From Sphingomonas paucimobilis NBRC 13935 (GTDB lineage: Bacteria > Pseudomonadota > Alphaproteobacteria > Sphingomonadales > Sphingomonadaceae), in the NCBI RefSeq assembly GCF_000739895.2, contig NZ_BBJS01000064.1, forward strand, positions 1 through 49,419: DNA of 49,419 bases, given 5' to 3'. The first letter of the stretch is position 1, and every line of letters begins with the position of its first letter. Positions 41,418-49,419 of this stretch are shown here, piece by piece. The notes under the pieces are model-generated. The model was not told where the DNA came from and searched no databases. It saw only the letters and a program-made list of their open reading frames with translations. The position numbers and the translations under genes are program-made.

Positions 41418-43829
41418 ATGGTGAAGTTTTTGATCGGTGTCGCGCCGCTCGCACTGATCGCATCCGGCGCGTCGGCGCAGACCCTGCCGGCGCAGGTCGC
41501 CGTCACGGGGGCCGCGGTCGATCCCGCTCCGACCGATCCCGCTCCGACCGATCCCGCCCCGACCGACGCGGATCAGGCGAACGCCTCGGGCGATGTCGTC
41601 GTGCTGGGCTTCGGCCAGAGCCGCCAGGTCCAGACAGTTACCGCCGCCGATCTCGACCGGCTGACTCCCGGCACCTCGCCACTCAAGGCGATCTCCAAGC
41701 TGCCCGGCGTCAATTTCCAGTCCGCCGATCCCTTCGGCGCCTATGAATGGTCGACCAGCATCAGCCTGCGCGGGTTCAGCCAGAACCAGCTCGGTTTTAC
41801 GCTCGACGGCGTGCCGCTCGGTGATATGAGCTATGGCCCGACCAACGGCCTGCATATCAGCCGCGCGATTATCTCCGAGAATATCGCCTCGACCAGCGTG
41901 GCGCAGGGTGCCGGCGCGCTGGGCACCGCCTCGACCAGCAATCTGGGCGGTACCATCCAGTTCACCAGCCGCGCGCCGTCCGACACCGCGGGCATCGCCG
42001 CCTCGGGCACCTATGGCAGCAACGATACCGTCCGCGCCTTCGTCCGCGTTGACAGCGGTGATCTGGGCGGTGGGTTGAAGGGCTATCTGAGCTATGGCTA
42101 TCTCACCACCGACAAGTGGAAGGGCTTCGGCTCGCAGCGCCAGCATCAGGCCAATGCCAAGATCGTCAAGGATTTCGGCGATCGCGGTTCGATCACCGGT
42201 TTCTTCAACTTCTCCGACCGGCGCGAGAACGACTATCAGGACCTGAGCCTCGATATCATCAAGCGGCGCGGCTATTATAACGACAATATCAGCAACGATT
42301 ATCCGCTGGCCGTTCGCCTGGCCAAGATCGCCAACAACCAATATGCCGCCGCCGCCTATCAGCAGGCCAATGGGTCGCTAAACGGCTTTTCGGCGCCTTA
42401 TGCGGGCGTGGGCTTGTCCTTCCCCCAGAATGTGACGCTGGACGACGGCTATTATGACGCCGCCGGTTTGCGCCGCGATTATCTGGGCGGGATCATCTTT
42501 GATGCCAAGCTGACCGACAATCTGTCGCTGACCTCGACCAGCTACTATCATCACAACAAGGGGCAGGGATCGTGGATCACCCCCTATACCGCGACCACGG
42601 TCGGCGCCCCCAATGCCGATGGCACGCCGATCACCAATCCGGCACCGCTGTCGTTCCGCACGACCGAATATAGCCTGGACCGGGCTGGCACCATCGCCAA
42701 GCTGGCCCTGACCACCGGCATCAACAAGCTGGAGCTGACCGGCTGGTATGAGAGCAACACGCTCCACCAGGCGCGCCGCCTCTATGGCATGACCGACACC
42801 GCGACGCCCAATCGCAACGCGCTGGATTACCAGAGCAATCCGATGGCGACCGTGTGGAACGGCAAATATGATACCGAGACGCTGCAATATTCGATCGGCG
42901 ACACGGTCGATATCGGCCAGTTGACGCTCAACGGCGGGTGGAAGGGCGTGCGTGTCCGCAACCAGGCCAATGTGCTGGCGGGCTCACTAGCGCGCGGCAA
43001 GATTCAGAGCGAGGACTGGTTCCTGCCGCAGGTCGGCGCGGTGCTCCACCTGGGCAACCAGGCGGAAATCTTCGCCAGCTATACCGAGAATATGCGCGCC
43101 TTCATCGCCGCCGCGACCGCGCCGCCCTTCTCGATCACCCAGGTGGCGTTCAACAGCGTGGCCAACACCGTGCGCCCCGAAAAGTCGAAGACGGCCGAGG
43201 GCGGCGTGCGCGTACGTGCCGGCGGTCTGCAGCTATCGGCGGTCGGTTATTATATCGACTTCTCCGACCGTCTGCTGACCTATTCGATCGGCACCGCGAT
43301 CCAGGGCATTCCGCCGACGCTGAACAATGTCGGCGGCGTGGAAAGCTATGGCGCGGAACTGTCCGCCTTCTACCGCGTGACTCCGGCCTTGTCGGCGCTG
43401 GCCAGCTATTCCTACAACCATGCGACCTATCAGCAGACGGTGCGCGACGGTCAGGGCAATCTGCTCTCCGAAAAGGGCCGCTATGTGGTCGGCCAGCCGC
43501 AGGACATGGTAAAGGGCGAACTGGTCTATGACGACAGCCGCGTCTTCGGTCGGGTCGGTGCCGACTATATGTCGAAGCGCTACTACACCTATCTGAACGA
43601 CCAGTCGGTCGACGGGCGCGTGCTGGTCGATGCCAGTATCGGCTATCGCTTCCCGGCGGAATGGGGCGGCTTCTCGATCGAGGGCAGCGTGACCAACCTG
43701 ACCGACAAGCGTTATATCGCGACGGTCGGCACCGGTGGCTTCGTCGCCAGCGATCCGCAGGGCACGTTCCAGACGCTGCTGACCGGCGCGCCGCGCCAGT
43801 GGTTCGTGACGTTGAAGAAGGGCTTCTAA
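41418..43829 (+). CDS. TonB-dependent receptor (third in the window)
   Basis: This 803-residue outer-membrane receptor has a signal peptide (about 1-21), a Pro/Asp repeat linker, a TonB-box-like DVVVLGFG, a plug (LKAISKLPGVNFQSADPFGA, ISLRGFSQNQLGFTLDGVPL, LGGTIQFTSRAP), and a barrel ending PRQWFVTLKKGF. No STN domain is present and no FecIR pair is next to it. Substrate is unknown: no catabolic or siderophore genes adjoin it. ATG 41418 is preferred over TTG 41403. It is alone on its strand, between a terminator and a hairpin. Confidence 0.92.
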   Translation: MVKFLIGVAPLALIASGASAQTLPAQVAVTGAAVDPAPTDPAPTDPAPTDADQANASGDVVVLGFGQSRQVQTVTAADLDRLTPGTSPLKAISKLPGVNFQSADPFGAYEWSTSISLRGFSQNQLGFTLDGVPLGDMSYGPTNGLHISRAIISENIASTSVAQGAGALGTASTSNLGGTIQFTSRAPSDTAGIAASGTYGSNDTVRAFVRVDSGDLGGGLKGYLSYGYLTTDKWKGFGSQRQHQANAKIVKDFGDRGSITGFFNFSDRRENDYQDLSLDIIKRRGYYNDNISNDYPLAVRLAKIANNQYAAAAYQQANGSLNGFSAPYAGVGLSFPQNVTLDDGYYDAAGLRRDYLGGIIFDAKLTDNLSLTSTSYYHHNKGQGSWITPYTATTVGAPNADGTPITNPAPLSFRTTEYSLDRAGTIAKLALTTGINKLELTGWYESNTLHQARRLYGMTDTATPNRNALDYQSNPMATVWNGKYDTETLQYSIGDTVDIGQLTLNGGWKGVRVRNQANVLAGSLARGKIQSEDWFLPQVGAVLHLGNQAEIFASYTENMRAFIAAATAPPFSITQVAFNSVANTVRPEKSKTAEGGVRVRAGGLQLSAVGYYIDFSDRLLTYSIGTAIQGIPPTLNNVGGVESYGAELSAFYRVTPALSALASYSYNHATYQQTVRDGQGNLLSEKGRYVVGQPQDMVKGELVYDDSRVFGRVGADYMSKRYYTYLNDQSVDGRVLVDASIGYRFPAEWGGFSIEGSVTNLTDKRYIATVGTGGFVASDPQGTFQTLLTGAPRQWFVTLKKGF
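41520..41564 (+). repeat. Three 15-bp in-frame tandem repeats
   Basis: GATCCCGCTCCGACC occurs three times in a row (the third has one change), coding for DPAPT three times. It lies between signal peptide and TonB box, so a change in copy number would only alter the length of a flexible periplasmic linker. Confidence 0.85.
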
Positions 43830-43841
43830 GCCATCGGGAAG

Positions 43842-43868
43842 GGCGGGCGGCTGTGGCCGTCCGCCTCT
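43842..43868 (+). terminator. Hairpin after the third TonB receptor
   Basis: A 10-bp stem (43842-43851 with 43856-43865, one G-U pair) is followed by TCTTC. The T-run is weak. It lies between convergent genes and probably ends transcription of the receptor gene. Confidence 0.55.
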
Positions 43869-45152
43869 TCACACCGCCCAGGCTGCGATATCGGGCTGCT
43901 CGCCGATCAGCGCCAGGCCATGCGCGATCGAGGTGAGTTCGCCGCCGGTCGCGATCTTCTCACCTCCAAAGCGCGCCTCGAACATCCGCCGGATCGCGGG
44001 CATCAGCGAGGTGCCGCCGGTCAGGAAGACCCGGTCGATCGCATCCGCTTCGGTCGCCGCCGCCGTCAGTGCCCGGTCCACCGCCTGCTCGATCCGGGCG
44101 AGGTCGGGGGCGATCCAGTTCTCGAAATCGGCGCGTTTTACATCCGCTTCGATCGACAGGCCGCCGCCCTCGAAGCGGAAGCGCGCCTCTTCCGCCGCCG
44201 ACAGGTCCCGCTTCACCCGGCCGACCGCGTCGTAGAGGCGATATCCCTGTTCCTCCTCGATGATCGCGATCATCCGACCGATGGCGTCGGGGTCGAGCGC
44301 GGCGCGGCGCAGCTTCTCCAGTTCGGCCAGCGTCTTGCGGTTGCGCATCAGGGCGAGGCGTGACCAGTCGCCGAAATCGGCGAAATAGCCACGCGGAATC
44401 TCCAGTATCTTGTCGAACGAGCGATAGCGCCCGCCCGCGCCGAGCAGCGGCAGGACGAGGTGATCGATCAGCCTCTGGTCAAACCGATCGCCGGCAATGC
44501 CGACACCGGCATGGCCCAGCGGCTCGCACCGCCGCACCGCGCCGGGGGCGGCGATGCGCACGACTGAGAAGTCGCTGGTGCCGCCGCCGAAATCGGCGAC
44601 CAGCACGGTCGCGGGCTCGGTGATGCGCGAGGCATAGCTGAAGGCCGCGCCCAGCGGTTCATAGACATAGTGGATCTCCGCCCCCAGCCGCGCGAACATC
44701 GCGTCATAGCGTTGGCGGGCCAGTGCTTCGTCGGGACGGTGCCCGGCATATTCGACCGGACGTCCCACGACGATCCGTGCCGCCTTGCCGTTTAGCGCGC
44801 CGTCGCTGCGCGCCGCCATCCGCTCGAGAAAGCGGCCGCCCAGTTCCTCGAAGCGATAGCGTTTGTCGAAGACGGTGGCGTGCTCGAACACGGGCGAGGC
44901 GGCGACCGACTTGAACGACTGGATGAACCGGCTGCCGCCCGGAAAGTCGAGATATTCGGCGATCGCCCAGGGACCGGCCTCGACCGCGATACCGTCGTCT
45001 TCCCAGAAGCACAGCGCCGAGCGGAAGACGGGGTCTGCGCCCCGCGGGCCTTTGAGGGGCACAAGGTGCGATTGGCCGGCGTCGGCGCGGGCGATGACCG
45101 AATTGGTGGTGCCGAAGTCGATGCCGAGGATAGTGTGCGGAGTGTCGGTCAT
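43869..45152 (-). CDS. Hsp70-family protein (YegD-like)
   Basis: This 427-residue protein is an Hsp70/actin-fold ATPase without the usual substrate-binding domain. Phosphate 1 motif GIDFGTTNSVIA is at about 9-20, phosphate 2 is VADFGGGTSDFSVV, and the adenosine motif is FLTGGTSLMPAIRRMF. It matches E. coli YegD in length and layout. Its chaperone role is unproven. The gene lies 57 bases after the trehalase gene on the same strand and may be the tail of the response regulator-kinase-trehalase run. Confidence 0.92.
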   Translation of the reverse strand: MTDTPHTILGIDFGTTNSVIARADAGQSHLVPLKGPRGADPVFRSALCFWEDDGIAVEAGPWAIAEYLDFPGGSRFIQSFKSVAASPVFEHATVFDKRYRFEELGGRFLERMAARSDGALNGKAARIVVGRPVEYAGHRPDEALARQRYDAMFARLGAEIHYVYEPLGAAFSYASRITEPATVLVADFGGGTSDFSVVRIAAPGAVRRCEPLGHAGVGIAGDRFDQRLIDHLVLPLLGAGGRYRSFDKILEIPRGYFADFGDWSRLALMRNRKTLAELEKLRRAALDPDAIGRMIAIIEEEQGYRLYDAVGRVKRDLSAAEEARFRFEGGGLSIEADVKRADFENWIAPDLARIEQAVDRALTAAATEADAIDRVFLTGGTSLMPAIRRMFEARFGGEKIATGGELTSIAHGLALIGEQPDIAAWAV

Positions 45153-45209
45153 GCGGGGTCCGCTACACGATGTACGAGCGACGGGGAGGATTTTTGTTCG
45201 CGCGAAAAT

Positions 45210-46796
45210 CTATTGCCCCGCGCCTTTCATCGCCGGCGTCAGATCCGGCCAACGATCCAGCATCGCCGCCGTCACGCCGTTGGTCCAGCCAAAGCCGTCC
45301 TGCGTCGGATATTCCCCGCCACCGCCCGGCCGGCGTTCCTCGACGTCATATTTCTCCAGCAGCTTGCCCGTCTCGGCATAAGTCCGCGCGACGGTCGCGA
45401 TCCAGCGGCGGGCGATGTCCTTGGCCAACGCCTGTTCGCCGTATCGCCCGAGCCCCTCGACCGCGACCCATTGCAGCGGCGCCCAGCCATTGGGCGAATC
45501 CCATTGCTGGCCGGTGCGGATGCCGGTGGTGCGCAGCCCACCTTCGCCAACCAAGGTTTCGCGTGTGATGGCCGCGACCGCGCGGGCCTGCTCCCGGCTG
45601 GCATGGCCGGCGAAGAGCGGGAACAGGGTGGCGGCGGTGCGCGCGGGCGTTGGACGCTGGGCGATGCGGTCCCAATCGGCGAAGCGGCGCTCCCCTGGCA
45701 CCCAGAGATAGCGGTCGATCGCCGCCTTTCGCTGGGTGGCCAGCCCTTCGAACCGGCTGGCCGTCGCGCTGTCGCCACTCGCACGGGCGCGGGCGGCGAT
45801 GCGGGTCTCGGTGACCCACAACAGGCTGTTCAGATCGATCGGCACGATGTCAGTGGTGTGGATCGTCTCCAGCCGCATCGGATCGGTCAGCCAGCGCGAG
45901 CTGAAGTCCCAGCCCGACTCCGCCGCCGCGCGCAGGTCGCGCTGGACGATGGTGGCGGGGCGGGGTGCAGCCTTGGCGGCGGTGGCACGGTCCTCGCGCC
46001 AGCTCTCGTCGCGCGGCGTGTCGCGCGCGTCCCAATAGCGGTTGAGCAAGCTGCCATCGGGCATGCGCACCACATGGCGACAGGCGCCGCTCGCATCGAG
46101 GCATTTGGCCCCCGCCATCCAATAATCATGCTCGCGGATCAGCGCGGCCAGCCGCCGCTTCGCCAGCGCCGGATCGCGATTCTCCGACAGGTCGAGCATC
46201 AGCGCGAAAAAGGGCGGCTGTGACCGGCTGAGATAGTAGCTGCGCGTGCCATTGGGGACATGGCCATAACGTTCGATTAGGTCGACGAAATTGGCCAGCA
46301 TCGCCTCGATGAGCGGCGCTTGGCCATCGGCCTTCAGCCCCAGCATGGTGAAATAGCTGTCCCAGTAGTAAATCTCCTGGAACCGGTCGCCGGGCACGAT
46401 ATAGCCGCGATCCAGCCCCAATGCAGATGACCCCGGTGTCGCGGCAAAGGGCGCGCGGCCCAGGACGGGCCACAGCTCGCGGATGCGCGCACGCAGCGGC
46501 GGTTTCGCCTTGGCATCCTCGCCCCGGACCGAGAAATGGCGGCGGACAAAGGCCGCCAGCGCCGCCTTGTCGCGCGGGGCCTCGCGGCGATAGGCGGCCA
46601 GGATCGCTTGCGGGTTCTCGCGCGGCACGGCATCGGCGAAGGTCTTGCCGTCGGGAAACACCTGCGCCTCCTGCACGGCGGCGAAGAGCGGGCCATAGAT
46701 GTCGGCGGGTGAGGGCGGCATCGCCTGCGCCTGCAGCAGCAGGGCCAGGGCAGGCAGGAGCGCCAACGAGCGGAGCCGAGGGCATCGGGACGTCAT
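45210..46796 (-). CDS. treA: Periplasmic trehalase (GH37)
   Basis: This 528-residue exported enzyme splits alpha,alpha-trehalose to two glucoses. A signal peptide covers about 1-25 (LALLPALALLLQAQA). GH37 signature 1 appears as PGDRFQEIYYWDSY and signature 2 as QWDSPNGWAPLQW. The proposed acid/base Asp is in ESGWDFSSRW and the catalytic base Glu in EKYDVEE. The first signature usually reads PGGRF; here it is PGDRF. The start lies 17 bases after the histidine kinase stop, so it is likely co-transcribed with the two-component pair. Confidence 0.96.
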   Translation of the reverse strand: MTSRCPRLRSLALLPALALLLQAQAMPPSPADIYGPLFAAVQEAQVFPDGKTFADAVPRENPQAILAAYRREAPRDKAALAAFVRRHFSVRGEDAKAKPPLRARIRELWPVLGRAPFAATPGSSALGLDRGYIVPGDRFQEIYYWDSYFTMLGLKADGQAPLIEAMLANFVDLIERYGHVPNGTRSYYLSRSQPPFFALMLDLSENRDPALAKRRLAALIREHDYWMAGAKCLDASGACRHVVRMPDGSLLNRYWDARDTPRDESWREDRATAAKAAPRPATIVQRDLRAAAESGWDFSSRWLTDPMRLETIHTTDIVPIDLNSLLWVTETRIAARARASGDSATASRFEGLATQRKAAIDRYLWVPGERRFADWDRIAQRPTPARTAATLFPLFAGHASREQARAVAAITRETLVGEGGLRTTGIRTGQQWDSPNGWAPLQWVAVEGLGRYGEQALAKDIARRWIATVARTYAETGKLLEKYDVEERRPGGGGEYPTQDGFGWTNGVTAAMLDRWPDLTPAMKGAGQ

Positions 46797-46813
46797 GACG
46801 GCGTTTCTCCTGA

Positions 46814-48175
46814 CTATCCGGTCTTGGCCGCGCGAGGCAGCAGTACGGTCGCGGATAACCCGCCATTGGGCGCTTCGTCGAGGATCAAACGGCCGCCATG
46901 GAGTTCGGCCAGTTCGCGCGCGATGGCCAGGCCAAAGCCATGGCCATTGCCGCGCTCATCCAGCCGTGCACCCGCCTGGGTCGCGCGGAGGCGGTCGGCT
47001 TCGGGAATGCCGGGACCGTCATCGACGACGCTCAGCCGGATCTGCCGCCCTTCGGCCGTGGCGGTGACGGTCACTATCGCACGGGCATGGCGGGCGGCAT
47101 TGTCGATCAGATTGCCGGCGACCTCGTCCAGATCCTGCGCGTCCATCGCCACCGCCAGATCGTCCGCGCCTTGCGCCGACAGGGTCAGGCCACGATCGGC
47201 ATGAAGACGCCCGATCGCCGTCATCAGATCGTCGAGCGCCGGCGCGAGGGGCGTCATGGCGCGGGTCGCGCTCGCCTGGATGCGGGCGCGGGCGAGATGG
47301 TGGCGGATCGTCTTGTCGATCCGCGCCACCTGCGCGGCGCGGGCCGGGTCGCCAGCCAGATCGAGCGCGAGCGTCGCCACCGGGGTCTTCAGCGCATGCG
47401 CCAGATTGGCCGCCGAGGTCCGCGCCGTGGCCAGCGCACGCTCGCTATCGGCGGCCAGCGCATTGAGTTCACTGGCAAGGGGCCGCAGCTCGGCGGGCTG
47501 TTCCTCGTCGACGCGGGTCCGCTCGCCCGTGCGGATGGCTGCGATCTCGTCGCGTAGTCGCTGCAAGGGGCGCAGCGCCAGCCGTAATTGGATCAGGCTG
47601 GCGGCGGCCAGCAGTACGCCGAGCCCGGCCAGCATCGCCAGCAGCGGCAACAAGGCGGCCCGGATCGGGCGAGCCACCACGGCGCGCGGGGCGGCGGCGC
47701 TGATCGTCACCGGGCCACGCGGCGTCGGCAGGGTGACTTGGCGGGCATGAACGCGCACGCCCTGCTCCGTCCGACCCTCGGCCGGCTGCGGCCGATCCGG
47801 CGCGGCGTCGGGCAGCGGGGGGCCGGGGGGCGGCGGTGCCGTCCTTTCCATCGGGCCCGGGCCCGGCGGGTGCGGGGCGGCGAGGGGCGGAAAATCGGTG
47901 GAGCCCAGCACGCCATCGGGGCCGCAGATTTGCCAGCGCCAGCCGGGCTCCGCCTCCAGCAGCCCGCGCACCTTGGCGATGCGCGAACGCTCCACCGCGC
48001 CGCGATCGTCGATCGCGGTGGCCAACAAGGTGATTTCCGAATCGAGCCGCTGGTCCAGCCCGCGCGTGACGAACCCCTCCAGTGCGCCCGCCAGAGCCCA
48101 GCCGGCGATCAGCAGCGATAACAGGATGGCCAATGCGGAGATCAGGATCATCCGCCCCCGGATCGATCGCGGCAT
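46814..48175 (-). CDS. Sensor histidine kinase (PhoQ-like)
   Basis: This 453-residue inner-membrane kinase has a first membrane helix (about 9-31), a periplasmic domain, a second helix (about 173-196), a HAMP region, the phospho-acceptor His260 in NLAHALKTPVA (the HALKTP form of PhoQ-type kinases), the N-box NLIDNAARHA, and ATP-lid boxes VDDGPGIPEADR and GHGFGLAIA. The periplasmic part contains an unusual Pro-rich stretch (about 97-132). ATG 48175 overlaps the response regulator stop (TGATG). The signal is unknown. Confidence 0.94.
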   Translation of the reverse strand: MPRSIRGRMILISALAILLSLLIAGWALAGALEGFVTRGLDQRLDSEITLLATAIDDRGAVERSRIAKVRGLLEAEPGWRWQICGPDGVLGSTDFPPLAAPHPPGPGPMERTAPPPPGPPLPDAAPDRPQPAEGRTEQGVRVHARQVTLPTPRGPVTISAAAPRAVVARPIRAALLPLLAMLAGLGVLLAAASLIQLRLALRPLQRLRDEIAAIRTGERTRVDEEQPAELRPLASELNALAADSERALATARTSAANLAHALKTPVATLALDLAGDPARAAQVARIDKTIRHHLARARIQASATRAMTPLAPALDDLMTAIGRLHADRGLTLSAQGADDLAVAMDAQDLDEVAGNLIDNAARHARAIVTVTATAEGRQIRLSVVDDGPGIPEADRLRATQAGARLDERGNGHGFGLAIARELAELHGGRLILDEAPNGGLSATVLLPRAAKTG

Positions 48176-48843
48176 CACCCCGCATCCCCGGCGGTCAGGC
48201 GATAGCCCATGCCGCGCACCGTCTCGATCAGATCGGCGCCGATCTTCTTGCGCAGCCGCCCGACGATCACCTCCAGGCTGTTGGAATCGACATCGGCATC
48301 GCCCTCATAGACCCGCTCGAGCAGTTCCAGCCGGGGGATCACCGCCTCCTTGCGCAGCATCAGCGCGGACAGCACCCGCCATTCGAACGCGGTGAGTTTC
48401 AGCGGCAGACCGTCGAGTTCGAACTGCCCGGTCTGGCTGTCGAAGGAGAGGGGGCCGCAGGTCAGACGCGGCTGGGCATGGCCCGCCGCGCGGCGGACCA
48501 GCGCACGCAGCCGCATGACCAGTTCCTCGACGCGGAAGGGCTTGGTCAGATAATCATCGGCGCCCGCCTTGAACCCGGCCACCTTGTCCGACCAGCCGTC
48601 GCGCGCGGTCAGGATCAGCACGGGCAGCGCACGCCCCGCCTCTCGCCATTCGCGCAGCAAGGTCATGCCATCGCCATCAGGCAAGCCCAGGTCGAGCACG
48701 GCGGCGTCATAGATTTCAGTGTCGCCGGCATGGCCGGCATCCACGCCGGTGTCGAACAGGTCGACCGCGCAATGCTCGGCGCGCAGCGCACGGGCGATGG
48801 CAGGGCCCAGCGCCGGATCGTCCTCGACCAACAAAATTCGCAT
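48175..48843 (-). CDS. OmpR/PhoP-family response regulator
   Basis: This 222-residue protein has a receiver domain (about 1-115: acidic pocket EDD at 7-9, phospho-acceptor Asp51 in VLDLGLPDGDG, LTARD, and TKPF) and a C-terminal winged helix (about 125-218: LTAFEWRVLSALM, DVDSNSLEVIVGRLRKKIG, VRGMGYRL). It is the partner of the kinase that overlaps it by one base. It is divergent from an exported OB-fold-like gene at 48979, a likely target. The 135-base gap between them should hold both promoters. Confidence 0.96.
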   Translation of the reverse strand: MRILLVEDDPALGPAIARALRAEHCAVDLFDTGVDAGHAGDTEIYDAAVLDLGLPDGDGMTLLREWREAGRALPVLILTARDGWSDKVAGFKAGADDYLTKPFRVEELVMRLRALVRRAAGHAQPRLTCGPLSFDSQTGQFELDGLPLKLTAFEWRVLSALMLRKEAVIPRLELLERVYEGDADVDSNSLEVIVGRLRKKIGADLIETVRGMGYRLTAGDAG

Positions 48844-48978
48844 GGCGTGCCTGTCTTCCCCTTTGTCCCCACGATGCGGCTATCCGGCCCAAGCCTAAAC
48901 CCAATCTGAACCGCGTGGTTCAGCGGGCATCGGGACGAATCACCTAGAAGGGGCTCATCAACCAAGGAGCCTCAGACA

Positions 48979-49419
48979 ATGTCTCGATGGAATGTTTCGA
49001 ATCTCCGCCTTCAGGGCAAGGCCCCGCTGGCTGCTGCGGCCGCAGTCCTGATCGCACTGGGCGCGGGCGGTGGCGCCGCCGCCGTCTCGATGACCCGGCC
49101 GACCGTGACCATGGCCCCCACCAACCCGACGGCGATCGCCAAGCTGGCCTCGACCAGCGGCATCGTCAGCGCCAAGGGGCGCGTGACCGAAGTCTTCGGC
49201 GATCGCTTCGTGGTGCAGGACCGTACCGGCCGCGCGATGGTGGCGGGGTCGCGTGACGCGATGCCCTCGGTCGGCAGCAATGTGTTGGTTCAGGGGCGTT
49301 ATGACGACGGCGTGATGCACGCCCAGTATCTGGTCGATCCCAACGGATCGGTCGTGCCGGTCGGCCCGCCCCCGCCGCGCCCCGGTGCCGGCCCGCGTGG
49401 CGATGGTCCGCCGCCCCCG
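48979..49419 (+). CDS. Exported OB-fold-like protein, partial at the right edge
   Basis: The gene runs off the window, with 147 codons seen and no stop. After a signal or membrane segment (about 15-40: PLAAAAAVLIALGAGGGAAA) comes an OB-fold-like stretch: GIVSAKGRVTEVFGDRFVVQ, then DRTGRAMVAG, then GSNVLVQGRYDDGVMHAQYL. This resembles small periplasmic stress proteins that sit beside PhoPQ-type pairs. A Pro/Gly-rich tail begins near residue 125 (VGPPPPRPGAGPRGDG). AAGGAG at 48964-48969 fixes the ATG. Its function is unknown. Confidence 0.82.
   Translation, partial: MSRWNVSNLRLQGKAPLAAAAAVLIALGAGGGAAAVSMTRPTVTMAPTNPTAIAKLASTSGIVSAKGRVTEVFGDRFVVQDRTGRAMVAGSRDAMPSVGSNVLVQGRYDDGVMHAQYLVDPNGSVVPVGPPPPRPGAGPRGDGPPPP

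Overview
The window looks like a chromosomal segment of a GC-rich alphaproteobacterium, most likely a sphingomonad (Sphingomonadales). The evidence is a circularly permuted two-piece tmRNA gene, many TonB-dependent receptors, a FecI/FecR surface-signalling pair, CstA with YbdD, a MaeB-type malic enzyme, an NDUFS4-like complex I subunit, and three families of dispersed intergenic inverted repeats of the kind scattered through such genomes. No rRNA, tRNA or CRISPR array was found.

Region 1 (1-10.7 kb) is accessory. A probable remnant of a P4-type integrase start (about 74-284) precedes a tight co-oriented run: ECF sigma factor, FecR anti-sigma factor, STN-containing TonB receptor, exported alpha/beta hydrolase, HSL-type esterase, second exported hydrolase paralogous to the first, and acyl-CoA ligase. 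A decayed chemoreceptor tail follows. I read the run as a substrate-induced system that imports an ester, hydrolyses it and activates the released acid with CoA. The substrate is unknown.

Region 2 (10.7-16.8 kb) holds a DUF1993 protein, an Hsp31/HchA-type glyoxalase III coupled to a LuxR-family regulator, a large carbohydrate-type TonB receptor, and the frameshifted, truncated remnant of a tryptophan-halogenase-like protein.

Region 3 (16.8-31.6 kb) is mostly core. It carries secE-nusG and rplK-rplA, cstA-ybdD, a GAF protein with an MHYT-GGDEF-EAL protein, an FMN reductase, a thymidylate kinase with chorismate mutase, a polyprenyl diphosphate synthase, hrpB with a complex I subunit, and a Nudix hydrolase. 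Gaps between these genes are filled with repeats.

Region 4 (31.6-41.2 kb) has a lemA-TPM-TPM-Nudix operon, mscL, an Rrf2 regulator, permuted ssrA, an antitoxin-toxin-mutS operon whose 59-residue antitoxin is easily missed, and maeB.

Region 5 (41.2-49.4 kb) has a third TonB receptor, then a minus-strand run of response regulator, histidine kinase, periplasmic trehalase and Hsp70-like protein. A divergent exported OB-fold-like gene runs off the right edge.
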